Assembly (NCBI GenBank): GCA_020832285.1
Contig: JAFIFB010000056.1
Span: forward strand, 1-64,000
Reading direction: 5' to 3'
DNA: 64,000 bases
Source: Balneolaceae bacterium
GTDB lineage: Bacteria > Bacteroidota > Rhodothermia > Balneolales > Balneolaceae
This document shows, piece by piece, positions 34,550 to 43,413 of this stretch. A model generated the notes under the pieces. The model searched no databases and was not told the origin of the DNA. It saw nothing but the letters and a program-made list of their open reading frames with translations. How positions within the stretch are numbered: the first letter of the stretch is position 1; the number at the start of each line of letters is the position of its first letter. A program made the position numbers and the translations under genes.

Positions 34550-35629
34550 ATGAATTTGAAATCCATCAAAAAACCAACACTTATTTTAGATGAAGTTCGG
34601 TGTCGTAAAAACATTAATAGGGTTGCAGAACGTGCAAAAAAGGCAGGTTGTATTTTCCGTCCGCATTTTAAAACACATCAGTCAATAGAGGTTGGAAAAT
34701 GGATCAGAGAGGCAGGTGTTACCGGAATTACGGTTTCTTCAACATCAATGGCACACTACTTCGCTCAGGATAGCTGGGATGACATCACAATTGCATTCCC
34801 GTTCTTTCCTGCTCAATTACATGACCTGAAAGAGCTTGAAAAATTGAGTAAACTCCGTTTGTTTTTAAATGAAAACAATCACCTGCAGCTGCTTAACGAT
34901 GAACTGGAAAATCCATTTGATTTTGTGATTGAAATTGATCCCGGTTTTGGACGTACGGGTGTGAAACATAACAATTTCGATTTAATGGATTCACTCATCC
35001 AAAAATCGAAAAAACTGGAAAAATGTAACTTTCATGGTTTCTATATTCATGATGGCCGTACTTACCAGGCACAGGGCAAAGATGGAGTTAAAAAAGCGAT
35101 TGAAGAATCCATATCGATTTTAACAAATCTGAAAAACCGTTATCCGGATGCTTCTGTATCTCTTGGTGATACTCCATCTTCAAGCCTTTTGGATCCATCT
35201 GACTTCGAGTTGATTGATGAAATAACTCCTGGAAATTTCGTTTTTTATGATTGGATGCAGGTCCGTATCGGCAGCTGTACTCTTGATGAAGTTGCACTTT
35301 TTGTTGTTCTTCCTGCTGCCCAATATTTTAAAGGTGAAAAAAGAGCTATGCTCCATGGAGGGGCCGTTCATTTATCGAAAGATTATATCGTTCAAAACGG
35401 CAGGAATAATTTCGGTCAACAGGTACAATTTGCTCAGCAGATCAAAGCCGAAGACGGAGCATTTATCACGGCGCTGTCGCAGGAGCATGGCACTCTTTCA
35501 GGGGTATCAACTGAGCCAAAAAATGGTTTCGTCTGGATATGCCCTATCCACTCCTGTTTAACAGCAAATTTACACGATTACTATCTTTCTGCAGACGGGA
35601 GAAAAATTGAAAAACGAATTTTATCATGA
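34550..35629 (+). CDS. PLP-dependent D-threonine aldolase / alanine-racemase-fold enzyme
   Basis: A 359-residue fold-type III PLP protein. The PLP lysine is in FRPHFKTHQSIEVGKW, with EIDPGFGRTGV and SLGDTPSSSLL following, and C-terminal LHGGAVHLSKD and SQEHGTLS for the DSD1-like metal site. Family members cleave D-threonine or dehydrate D-serine; a zinc site is likely. ATG 34550 is chosen over an upstream TTG. Divergent from the RimB cluster, with 104 nt between, and overlaps the next gene by 4 bp. Confidence 0.82.
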   Translation: MNLKSIKKPTLILDEVRCRKNINRVAERAKKAGCIFRPHFKTHQSIEVGKWIREAGVTGITVSSTSMAHYFAQDSWDDITIAFPFFPAQLHDLKELEKLSKLRLFLNENNHLQLLNDELENPFDFVIEIDPGFGRTGVKHNNFDLMDSLIQKSKKLEKCNFHGFYIHDGRTYQAQGKDGVKKAIEESISILTNLKNRYPDASVSLGDTPSSSLLDPSDFELIDEITPGNFVFYDWMQVRIGSCTLDEVALFVVLPAAQYFKGEKRAMLHGGAVHLSKDYIVQNGRNNFGQQVQFAQQIKAEDGAFITALSQEHGTLSGVSTEPKNGFVWICPIHSCLTANLHDYYLSADGRKIEKRILS

Positions 35630-36123
35630 AGAAAAAGTTGACAGTCCGGGAGAAATATTCCCAACATTGGCCCTTGGTTACCGGTATCAGTATGATGTTG
35701 GCCGTCCTTTTTTTTATTTCTTACTGGATGGTGAATGACGTACTGCTCGAAGGATATTTACGGCTTGTTGCTTTCGCTTTTTTTTCTCTTGGTTTATTAA
35801 GCCTCTTTAAGATAAAAGACGGACAGGTAGAAATTCATCTCTCGGTTGATGAAGATGATGTTTTGAATGTGGTTTATACAGTGCGGGATATGATCATTTA
35901 CGAAGAACGATGGTCGCGTTTTGACTTGGGTAACATCAAGATTGATGAAATGCCCAACCGGAGCCTTTATAACGATATAATGAAAAGTGACCGCTGTATC
36001 CGGTTTTCAAGAAAAGATGAACATGACTGGATCTATTTCAATAAAGTTAACGGTCGTGTAATTCCCTTCAGCCAGGATAATGCCAAAGAAGTTTACAATT
36101 TTTTGAAGGAAATAAAAAAGTGA
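35626..36123 (+). CDS. Small membrane protein with two N-terminal helices
   Basis: A 165-residue protein: two hydrophobic helices (GISMMLAVLFFISYWMV and LRLVAFAFFSLGLLSLF) followed by a soluble ~100-residue domain, IHLSVDEDDVLNVVYTVRDMII... I do not recognise the domain. ATGA overlap with the preceding aldolase-like gene indicates one transcript. It ends directly against convergent pssA with no gap. Confidence 0.55.
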   Translation: MKKKLTVREKYSQHWPLVTGISMMLAVLFFISYWMVNDVLLEGYLRLVAFAFFSLGLLSLFKIKDGQVEIHLSVDEDDVLNVVYTVRDMIIYEERWSRFDLGNIKIDEMPNRSLYNDIMKSDRCIRFSRKDEHDWIYFNKVNGRVIPFSQDNAKEVYNFLKEIKK

Positions 36124-36936
36124 TTAAAGTCCCTCCTCGATAGGATCAGGATCATCTGTAAATGCTTGCTTCCAGAAAATGTAGAGCCCCAGTGTTAAAC
36201 CTTTTAAAATGAAAAATGAAAACACTATCATCAGGCCAATATCCTGCAATATTACAATAGTGATAAAGTAAACTCCGATTAAAATCAGGCGGCCTTTGTA
36301 TTGCTGAAGAGTAGCGCGGTCAAACTTTTTGGGTATTTTATCGAAAGGAACTGTACTTACCATCAGAAACGAAAGCAGAATAACAATCGGCACCAACACA
36401 GATATGACACCATGTTCAAGGCCGTCAAACCATTCGAGCCTGTTCATAAATGTCAGGTAAAAAGCAGCCAGCATTATGGCGAATGAGGGACTTGGCAGTC
36501 CGCGGAAATACTCATAATCTCCCAGTTTCGATTCTACATTAAAACGTGCAAGGCGAATGGATGCACAAATCGGGGCAAGAGCACTCAGAAGAATTCCGCC
36601 AATACCCAAATCATGGAGGGCAAAACTGTAGATAAGTACACCCGGAGCAACACCGAAGGAAACCATATCACTGATTGAATCGAGTTCAACTCCAAACTCG
36701 CTGGTAGCATTGGCAAGACGCGCCATAAAACCATCGAGCACATCAAACATACCGGCCAATACGATCAGCCAGGCACCCATCATCAGGTTATTTTCATAAA
36801 CCATCAAAATGGATAGAAATCCGCAGAAGAGATTCATCAGCGTAAAGAAACTTGGTACGATGATTCTGGGTATTGGTTTTAACCGGCGTTTTTTGAGCCT
36901 TTTTCTGAACCGTTTTTTCTGAATAGGATATTTCAT
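36124..36936 (-). CDS. pssA: CDP-diacylglycerol-serine O-phosphatidyltransferase
   Basis: Makes phosphatidylserine from CDP-diacylglycerol and serine in the inner membrane; 270 residues. The CDP-alcohol phosphotransferase signature is complete: DVLDGFMARLANATSEFGVELDSISD (D-G-x2-A-R-x8-G-x3-D-x3-D). Several hydrophobic helices follow (GGILLSALAPICASIRLARF, VISVLVPIVILLSFL). Downstream partner of psd. Confidence 0.93.
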   Translation of the reverse strand: MKYPIQKKRFRKRLKKRRLKPIPRIIVPSFFTLMNLFCGFLSILMVYENNLMMGAWLIVLAGMFDVLDGFMARLANATSEFGVELDSISDMVSFGVAPGVLIYSFALHDLGIGGILLSALAPICASIRLARFNVESKLGDYEYFRGLPSPSFAIMLAAFYLTFMNRLEWFDGLEHGVISVLVPIVILLSFLMVSTVPFDKIPKKFDRATLQQYKGRLILIGVYFITIVILQDIGLMIVFSFFILKGLTLGLYIFWKQAFTDDPDPIEEGL

Positions 36937-36975
36937 GGCTGATTAATTTCAACCAACAGGTTAGTTTTAAAAATT

Positions 36976-37644
36976 TTAGTGCAACCTCTGTTCAGGGGCT
37001 TTAATTTCGGCGATAACAGATTTGCCGGCAACAGTCTTATCTCCTTTTTTAACCCTGATTTCAACATTTTCGGGAAATAATAAATCCATCCTTGATCCAA
37101 ATTTCATGATCCCAAATCGTTCACCGGTTTTAATTTGGTCCCCTTCTGAAATATGATACACAATTCTTCGTGCTAAAAACCCGGTAATCTGTTTAAATAA
37201 AATTTTTGTATCAGACTCATGTTTAAGTCCAAAATGAGCTCGTTCATTCATTTCAGAAGCATGATCTTCCCAAGCCATCAAATATTTTCCGGGATAATAT
37301 TTTACATATTCGAGATTACCTGAAACGGGTACCCGGTTCACATGAACATCCAGCGGTGAGAGAAAAATACTGATCTGTGTAGCTGGCCCTTGAATATATT
37401 CGGGCTCTTCAACCTGCTGTATTAAAACTACTTTTCCATCGGCAGGAGAAATAACCAGATTTTCCCCTTCGGGCGGTATGCGGTCTGGATCTCGAAAAAA
37501 GTAGAGAATTAAACCGCAAAGTGCAGCTAAAATGGGATAGACTATAAATCCAAGCCAGTCCGGGCCAAAAGAGACACCATATCCTGCAAACAGGCTAAAT
37601 GTAAAAACTACAATAATAGTTGCAAACCCCTCTTTAGCAAGCAT
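36976..37644 (-). CDS. psd: Phosphatidylserine decarboxylase
   Basis: Converts phosphatidylserine to phosphatidylethanolamine; 222 residues, the short membrane type. An N-terminal hydrophobic pair precedes GENLVISPADGKVV, then LSPLDVHVNRVPVSG and EMNERAH. The autocatalytic cleavage site is FGS in IMKFGSRMD, where the Ser yields the pyruvoyl group. Five nt after rseP. Confidence 0.93.
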   Translation of the reverse strand: MLAKEGFATIIVVFTFSLFAGYGVSFGPDWLGFIVYPILAALCGLILYFFRDPDRIPPEGENLVISPADGKVVLIQQVEEPEYIQGPATQISIFLSPLDVHVNRVPVSGNLEYVKYYPGKYLMAWEDHASEMNERAHFGLKHESDTKILFKQITGFLARRIVYHISEGDQIKTGERFGIMKFGSRMDLLFPENVEIRVKKGDKTVAGKSVIAEIKAPEQRLH

Positions 37645-37648
37645 TTCC

Positions 37649-38995
37649 TCAGCCCCCGATCGTTCTTAGTATATCATTAAACGTGATCAGTATAATTAGG
37701 CCAAAAAGAAAGATAAATCCGATCTGCTGAAGTGCCATTCTCACTTTTGGTGAAGGTTCTCTACGGGTAATGCCTTCATACATCAGGAACATGAAATGGC
37801 CTCCGTCAAGTGCTGGAATTGGCAGCATGTTCATTATGGCAAGCGTAACACTGAGAAAAGCAGTAATATTCCAAAAACCCCGCCAGCCGCCTGTATCGGT
37901 TGCCTCTTTGGTAATGTTCGCTATGGCTACCGGCCCTCCAAGGTTTTCACGTACTGAAATATCCCCGGAAAACATTCTGCCGATTCCTTTAATAATGCCA
38001 AAAAAAGTATCGTTGGTGCGATCAAACCCTACTCCGAAAGATTGTGCCAGATTGTAGGTTTTTCGTTCATAGTCAAACACTTCAGCGGCGTTTGGTGACT
38101 GGATTCCAATGGTATTGGTTTCCGGATCAGGTATAACTTCAACAGAGACCAGCTCACCATTACGCATTACATCCATTCGTAAGGGGCCATCCGCATTTTG
38201 GATAATATTGACGAGCTGTATCCAGTATGAAATCTCCTCCCCGTTTACTGCCACAATATTATCCCCCCCTTCGAGTCCGGCTTCTTCGGCCGGTGTCCCG
38301 GGCATCACCTGTGAAATTGCACTGGGCAGACTGTTGGTTTCGTCAATAAATCTGCCCTCTCGATTTATCAGGTCAAGAAAATCGGGAGGTGTGGGGATAT
38401 TTATTATCTCCCCTTCTCTTTCAATCAAAAAGGTTAAATCACGCTGTGTGATCGCAGACGGGCTAAAAACCTGATTAAGGTAATCTACCTCTTGTCCGTT
38501 TACTCCAATCAATTTATCGCCTGTCTGAAGACCTATCTGATGCGCTACCGAACCTTCTTCGATGTAAATACCATCTATTGAACGTACGGGAATTACCGTT
38601 TCGCCGTAATTCCAGGCCATGCCTGCGTAGATTACCACGGCAAGAATCATGTTAAAAATGACACCAGCGAGTATGACTATGGTTCGCTGCCAGACGGGCC
38701 GGCTTCTGAACTCATCGGGTTTCACCTCTTCTTCCATGAACGTATCGTCCATCGATTCGTCAATCATTCCGGCAATCTGAACGTAACCTCCAAGTGGAGT
38801 CGCCCCCAGAACATATTCTGTGTCACCTTTTTTAAAACCGAAAATTTTTGGTGGGAAACCAATAGAAAATTTGCTGACTCTCATCTTAAAGTACTTGGCT
38901 GCAATGAAATGTCCTAATTCATGTACAGTGACAAGAATGAAAATAGCAGCGATAAAAATCAGTATCGTTGAAGATATGCTGAGTATCCAGTCCAT
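37649..38995 (-). CDS. rseP: Site-2 zinc metalloprotease (RseP type)
   Basis: Intramembrane protease of the RseP family; in E. coli it releases an anti-sigma factor to activate an ECF sigma. It is 448 residues. HELGH at 25-29 and a late ALDGGHFMF give the zinc site, with two PDZ-type domains between (around YIEEGSVAHQIGLQTGDKLIGVNG and VMPGTPAEEAGLEGGDNIVAVNG). Four nt after dxr, as often seen near dxr in bacteria. Confidence 0.95.
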   Translation of the reverse strand: MDWILSISSTILIFIAAIFILVTVHELGHFIAAKYFKMRVSKFSIGFPPKIFGFKKGDTEYVLGATPLGGYVQIAGMIDESMDDTFMEEEVKPDEFRSRPVWQRTIVILAGVIFNMILAVVIYAGMAWNYGETVIPVRSIDGIYIEEGSVAHQIGLQTGDKLIGVNGQEVDYLNQVFSPSAITQRDLTFLIEREGEIINIPTPPDFLDLINREGRFIDETNSLPSAISQVMPGTPAEEAGLEGGDNIVAVNGEEISYWIQLVNIIQNADGPLRMDVMRNGELVSVEVIPDPETNTIGIQSPNAAEVFDYERKTYNLAQSFGVGFDRTNDTFFGIIKGIGRMFSGDISVRENLGGPVAIANITKEATDTGGWRGFWNITAFLSVTLAIMNMLPIPALDGGHFMFLMYEGITRREPSPKVRMALQQIGFIFLFGLIILITFNDILRTIGG

Positions 38996-38998
38996 AAA

Positions 38999-40153
38999 TT
39001 ATTTCAAAAGTGAATAAGCGAAATCTCGCGTTTCTTTGTCAATTATTGGTAACGCAGAAGGAGTCAATTCCTTGCTTATTTCAATACCGTTCAGTGATGA
39101 TTCTATTATTTTAGGAATGTCAATATAACGAATTTCTTTGTTCAAAAACCTTTCCACTGCGATTTCATTGGCAGCGTTCAGGATAGCCGGGGCAGCACCT
39201 CCCTGCTTTGCTGCATCAATAGCAAGTTGAAGACAGGGAAATTTTTCAAAATTCACAGGGTAAAATTCGAGATTCATCGGCCGAGAATAATCGAGAGTGT
39301 GGTTTGGGAAAGGGGTTCTGCCGGGATATGTGAGTGCATACAAAATAGGAACTTTCATATCGGGCGGGCCGAGTTGTGCCTTGGATGATCCGTCCACAAA
39401 TTCTACAATGGAATGGATGATACTTTGCGGATGAATAATTGGTTCAATCTTTTCAACGGGTAATTCAAACATCCATTTGGCTTCGATGATCTCAAGGCCT
39501 TTGTTCATCATCGTGGAAGAATCGATTGTAATTTTTGCCCCCATGTCCCAATTTGGGTGATTAAGGGCATCTTTAACTTCAATCGATTTCATCTGTTGAA
39601 CCGTGTAATCACGAAATGGCCCTCCACTCGCAGTTATCACAATTTTTCGGATATCATCCCTGCTCTCTCCTATCAGGCATTGCAACATGGCTGAGTGTTC
39701 AGAGTCTACAGGAATCAATTTTCCTTCTTTGAATGCCGTAAGCCCGGTGAGAATACTTCCACCTACTACAAGTGACTCTTTGTTTGCAAGTGCCACTTTT
39801 TTATTTCGGCTGAGGGCACGATAGGTCGACATAAACCCCGCAAAACCCACCAGGCTGTTTAACAAAACATCATAATCGGCATCAGAGGCGGTATCTTCGA
39901 GTGCCTGCGGGCCAAAAGAGAGAAACTCTGGTTTGTAATCAAGCATCTCCAGAAAATCTTTTCGATGTTTTTCATTACCAAGAATAAGCACATTTGGCCT
40001 GAATCGGTTCGCCTGTACAGCAAGTTTCTTGAAATTGTTGTTGGCTGACAGAATCTCAATTTCAAACAGGTCTTCTTTTTCGCTAAGTATTTCTAAAGCT
40101 TGTGTTCCAATGGAACCTGTTGAACCGAAAATTGCAAGTTTTATTAAAGACAA
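38999..40153 (-). CDS. dxr: 1-Deoxy-D-xylulose 5-phosphate reductoisomerase
   Basis: Second step of the MEP isoprenoid pathway, NADPH-dependent; 384 residues from the TTG start. The Rossmann motif LAIFGSTGSIGTQALEI comes within 20 residues, then ANKESLV, the metal region DSEHSAMLQCL, ITASGGPFRD and NHPNWDMG. A longer frame exists, but it would overlap the HDAC-like gene and lacks DXR similarity; TTG giving MSLIKLAIFG fits relatives. Confidence 0.94.
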   Translation of the reverse strand: MSLIKLAIFGSTGSIGTQALEILSEKEDLFEIEILSANNNFKKLAVQANRFRPNVLILGNEKHRKDFLEMLDYKPEFLSFGPQALEDTASDADYDVLLNSLVGFAGFMSTYRALSRNKKVALANKESLVVGGSILTGLTAFKEGKLIPVDSEHSAMLQCLIGESRDDIRKIVITASGGPFRDYTVQQMKSIEVKDALNHPNWDMGAKITIDSSTMMNKGLEIIEAKWMFELPVEKIEPIIHPQSIIHSIVEFVDGSSKAQLGPPDMKVPILYALTYPGRTPFPNHTLDYSRPMNLEFYPVNFEKFPCLQLAIDAAKQGGAAPAILNAANEIAVERFLNKEIRYIDIPKIIESSLNGIEISKELTPSALPIIDKETRDFAYSLLK

Positions 40154-40193
40154 AATTTCAGATTTTTTTTCTATGATGAAAAATAGGAAATGT

Positions 40194-41105
40194 TCAAGGA
40201 AAGTAAGGTGCAGAAATCTCAACAGCGGTTTTGTACATAATTGCATGAGCTTCAATGGTTTCAAATAATGTAGGTGCATAACCCCCCGACAAAAGTAATA
40301 CCAGCGGAATCTCTTTTTGGGTAACTGTTTCTATTACATAACGGTCTCGTTCTTCGAGTCCTTTTTTAGTTAAGGAGAGTCGCCCGAAGTGATCGGTCTC
40401 CAGCGGATCAATCCCGGCAAGATAGAACACGATATCGGGGTTGAAAGATGAAAATACACGTTCAAGAGCGCTGGTTAGAGTGTCGAGATAATCAAGGTCT
40501 CCGGTCCCATCCGGCAGGCCAATATCCAGATCTGATGGCGGTTTTATAAACGGATAATTTTTTTCCCCGTGAATAGAAAATGTAAATACATCAGCATCAT
40601 TCTCAAATATTTTTGCCGTTCCGTTACCCTGGTGCACGTCACAGTCAATAACAAGTACACGATTCACCCATTTAGCCTGCTTGAGTACACGAATAGCCAC
40701 AGCAACATCATTATAAACACAGAATCCTTCGCCATAATCTGGCATAGCGTGATGTGTGCCGCCTGCAAGGTTTCCGGCAATACCATCTTGCAAAGCCATG
40801 ATTCCCGCATTGATGGTCCCCTGAACCGCGAGCCTTGACCGGACGGCCAGTTCTTTACTCCACGGCAGGCCCATCCGGCGAATCTCTTTTCGTGATAGTT
40901 CACCTGTCCAAACCGCCGAACAGTAACGCTGAGTATGAACAGCAGAGAGATTCACAAAATCAACCATTTTAGGCTCAATAACCTGTGTTGGCTGGATGAT
41001 ATTTTTTGCAATTAGATAATCGTGCAGTCCGGAAAATTTTTTCATCGGAAAGATATGTCCTGCCGGAAGCGGTGCAACATAACCGGGTGAATAACTGACT
41101 CTCAA
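40194..41105 (-). CDS. Histone-deacetylase-family (class II/IV-like) amidohydrolase
   Basis: A 303-residue zinc hydrolase. AGGTHHAMPDYGEGFCVYNDVA, DCDVHQGNGTAKIF and LAGIDPLETDHFGR are the catalytic/zinc motifs of the HDAC/acetoin-utilisation family. In bacteria it may deacetylate proteins, polyamines or small amides; the substrate is unknown. Start is TTG (41105) giving the usual MRVSYSPGYVAPLPAGH; no ATG is available upstream. Lies between pgeF and dxr in the same minus-strand run. Confidence 0.85.
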   Translation of the reverse strand: MRVSYSPGYVAPLPAGHIFPMKKFSGLHDYLIAKNIIQPTQVIEPKMVDFVNLSAVHTQRYCSAVWTGELSRKEIRRMGLPWSKELAVRSRLAVQGTINAGIMALQDGIAGNLAGGTHHAMPDYGEGFCVYNDVAVAIRVLKQAKWVNRVLVIDCDVHQGNGTAKIFENDADVFTFSIHGEKNYPFIKPPSDLDIGLPDGTGDLDYLDTLTSALERVFSSFNPDIVFYLAGIDPLETDHFGRLSLTKKGLEERDRYVIETVTQKEIPLVLLLSGGYAPTLFETIEAHAIMYKTAVEISAPYFP

Positions 41106-41118
41106 TGCGCAAAGTATA

Positions 41119-41859
41119 TTAGTTGTTCAACTGTATGAGGGCTAACATTCTTCCGGCCCGTTCGCGTTCTCTGCGATAAGAATAAAATCGTTCATCATCC
41201 AGAGTGCATTCTGCTGATACTTCAATTTGTTCCCTGGGAATTCCACTCTGTACAAGCTGATAAGTAATAAAGCCTTTGAGATCCACGTGTGGTTTTGCAT
41301 AACTTTCAAAATCGCAATATTCATCGGGAAACTGCCGGGCTACCTCCTCTCCAACTTCAAAGTTTTTCAGCGAAATACACGGGCTGATATAAACATTCAT
41401 CTGATCAGTATGGGCCCCAATCTCTTTCATCTGTTCGATACCTTTCGGTACAATCCCTCCTGCTGCTCCTCTCCACCCAGCATGAAACGCTCCGATAACG
41501 CCATTTGACTCATCAGATACAAGTACAGCCGCACAATCTGCCACCTGCATGCCAAGTGCAAGCTCCCGAGCCGTTGTAATGAGGCCGTCAGTTTCTTCAT
41601 AGATCCCGGGATCACTTATTAATCGTATCCGTGTTGCATGGACCTGCCTGGCAAGCGCCAGCTTCAGGTTCTTATTGCCGAGTTCTTCTGCGAGTATTTC
41701 ATAATTTTGCCGGATTATTTCATCGGCCGAGCCGGTATTAAAACCGAGATCGAAACCCGGAACATCCCGTTTGGAATGGATAAAGTTTCGGTTCGATTCG
41801 GTAAAAAAAGCAGTGACTTTATTCCCGCTGAAGATGGCCGGTTCAATCCTTTTAATCAT
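41119..41859 (-). CDS. pgeF: Peptidoglycan editing factor PgeF / YfiH-family laccase-domain protein
   Basis: A 246-residue YfiH/YlmD-family protein. The metal-site residues are in RQVHATRI, VADCAAVLV and AFHAGWRGA; PCISLKNFEVGEEV and YSYRRE complete the signature. PgeF is proposed to remove wrongly incorporated serine from peptidoglycan stems; purine nucleoside phosphorylase activity is also known for the family. It overlaps the aroE end by 8 bp. Confidence 0.88.
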   Translation of the reverse strand: MIKRIEPAIFSGNKVTAFFTESNRNFIHSKRDVPGFDLGFNTGSADEIIRQNYEILAEELGNKNLKLALARQVHATRIRLISDPGIYEETDGLITTARELALGMQVADCAAVLVSDESNGVIGAFHAGWRGAAGGIVPKGIEQMKEIGAHTDQMNVYISPCISLKNFEVGEEVARQFPDEYCDFESYAKPHVDLKGFITYQLVQSGIPREQIEVSAECTLDDERFYSYRRERERAGRMLALIQLNN

Positions 41860-42730
41860 TCAAACCGAAATAACTGGTTAACGTATTTCTTACTTTTTCT
41901 ACAGGAAACGGGTTACCGGTCCACAACTCAAACGCACGGCTTCCCTGATAGATAAGCATTTCAAGGCCGTAAATTGGTTTTCCACCATGCTTCTGGGCAA
42001 GTTTCAGAAAAGTTGTTTCCTTCGGATTGTAAACCAGATCGTAGCATATCTTCCCATTAAGCAGCGGGCCCTCATCGGCGGATAGTGGAGACTGCCCGGT
42101 TTTGGGGTGCATACCAAGCGGTGTTGAGTTTACAATCAGAGCTGCATCTTCGGCGTGAGCTTGCCACTGATTGTAGTCAGCCAGATAGATGTCAGCCGAA
42201 TCGCTTTTGATAACTTTATCTGAAGCATTCCTCGATACAAATACAATCTTCTCAAATCCGGATTCCTCGAGAGCTGTTTTTACCGCCTTACTTGAACCAC
42301 CGGTTCCAAAAACAATCGCGTTAAGACTTTCTGTACTTTCCAGAAATGGTTTTAAAGGTTCTGAAAAACCGTACACATCCGTGTTGTAACCTTTCAGCCG
42401 CCCTTCTTTCTTTACAATCGTATTTATGACACCAACATGCATTGCGAATGGATCAACCTCATCCACAACTTCCATGAAGAGTTCTTTGTAAGGTATGGTG
42501 ATATTACACCCGAGAAATTCATCTCTGTTACACCACGCTATAAAGGAGTTTACATCATCCGGAGAAAGATCAAGTGCAAAATAGCGGGCTTGCTTACCGT
42601 AGTGGTTCAGCGCCGTTTGATGCATGATCGGAGATAGCGAGTGGCTGATTGGATGGCCAATAACCAGGTAGTGCTCTTCTTTTGATTTTTCCGATTGCCG
42701 GAATTCTGGTAAGGTAAAAACCGTATTCAT
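41852..42730 (-). CDS. aroE: Shikimate dehydrogenase
   Basis: NADPH-dependent reduction of 3-dehydroshikimate, in the pathway that feeds chorismate to trpE; 292 residues. The substrate site shows GHPISHSLSPIMHQTAL and NITIPYKELFM (catalytic Lys), then the GTGGSSKAV nucleotide loop and STPLGMHP. First gene of the aroE-pgeF-HDAC-dxr-rseP-psd-pssA run. Confidence 0.94.
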   Translation of the reverse strand: MNTVFTLPEFRQSEKSKEEHYLVIGHPISHSLSPIMHQTALNHYGKQARYFALDLSPDDVNSFIAWCNRDEFLGCNITIPYKELFMEVVDEVDPFAMHVGVINTIVKKEGRLKGYNTDVYGFSEPLKPFLESTESLNAIVFGTGGSSKAVKTALEESGFEKIVFVSRNASDKVIKSDSADIYLADYNQWQAHAEDAALIVNSTPLGMHPKTGQSPLSADEGPLLNGKICYDLVYNPKETTFLKLAQKHGGKPIYGLEMLIYQGSRAFELWTGNPFPVEKVRNTLTSYFGLND

Positions 42731-42752
42731 CTGGTAATACTTGTGATTTTGA

Positions 42753-42792
42753 CAAAAAAAATGCGGCCCGATGGAATACCGGGTCGCATTTA
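42753..42792 (-). terminator. Terminator after the SRPBCC gene
   Basis: On the minus strand, AAATGCGACCCG pairs with CGGGCCGCATTT (12 bp with one G-T pair) and is followed by eight T. It separates the SRPBCC gene from aroE, so the aroE run must have its own promoter. Confidence 0.85.
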
Positions 42793-42813
42793 AACGATTT
42801 TAAGTGCTTCAAA

Positions 42814-43290
42814 TCAGGCAGTAACTTCACTACCTGCTTTTGCAGCTTCCTCAATAACTTCGTCTTTAAATGTATCCGTTTCGGCAAGTTCTTTAAACTT
42901 CTCAAGGTCTTTTGCCAGCTGAGCCGGAAGCCCTTCGATAAAGTTAGCAAGATCTTCTTCAGCTTCACCGAAAAAGGTACGGTAATCCAGAGAAAAATCA
43001 ACACGGGTTCTCTCGCCGTTATCCAGCGGAGTAAACCTGATTGTACCAGTCTGGTTCAGATTACCATTAATAGTAATCCAGGCAAACCGGGTATTTCTTA
43101 GATTGTCGATGATATTTGTTGTCCAGCTGAACTCTTCTCCACCAATTTCAGTTACATAGTTGAAAGTTTGGGAATTAACTTTATCAACTCTGTCGATGCG
43201 ATGAAGAAATTTAGGAAAGTGAACGGGATTGCAGAGTAATTCGTAAACTTTGGCTAAAGGTAAGTCTACTTCTATTCTTTCGTGCGCCAT
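42814..43290 (-). CDS. SRPBCC (START-like) family protein
   Basis: A 158-residue polyketide-cyclase/dehydrase-type protein: VDLPLAKVYELLCNPVHFPKFLHRID, the middle strands GGEEFSWTTNIIDN and RTRVDFSLDYR, and a long C-terminal helix with KFKELAETDTF. The fold binds hydrophobic ligands; the specific function is unknown. Terminator lies 22 nt beyond the stop. Confidence 0.72.
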   Translation of the reverse strand: MAHERIEVDLPLAKVYELLCNPVHFPKFLHRIDRVDKVNSQTFNYVTEIGGEEFSWTTNIIDNLRNTRFAWITINGNLNQTGTIRFTPLDNGERTRVDFSLDYRTFFGEAEEDLANFIEGLPAQLAKDLEKFKELAETDTFKDEVIEEAAKAGSEVTA

Positions 43291-43413
43291 AAGTAATATT
43301 TGACTTCGGAAATGAAATGTTTTGATTCGGAGTTGAGATGAAAAAAGACGTGCAGATAATATAAATCCACAATGCGATAAATTTACGCATATTTTGATTA
43401 AGCTTCAATCATT

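Noticed and set aside
38999-40279. Long dxr frame beginning 42 codons upstream
   Set aside because: It overlaps the HDAC-like gene and its extra residues lack DXR similarity; the TTG start at 40153 gives the normal N-terminus.
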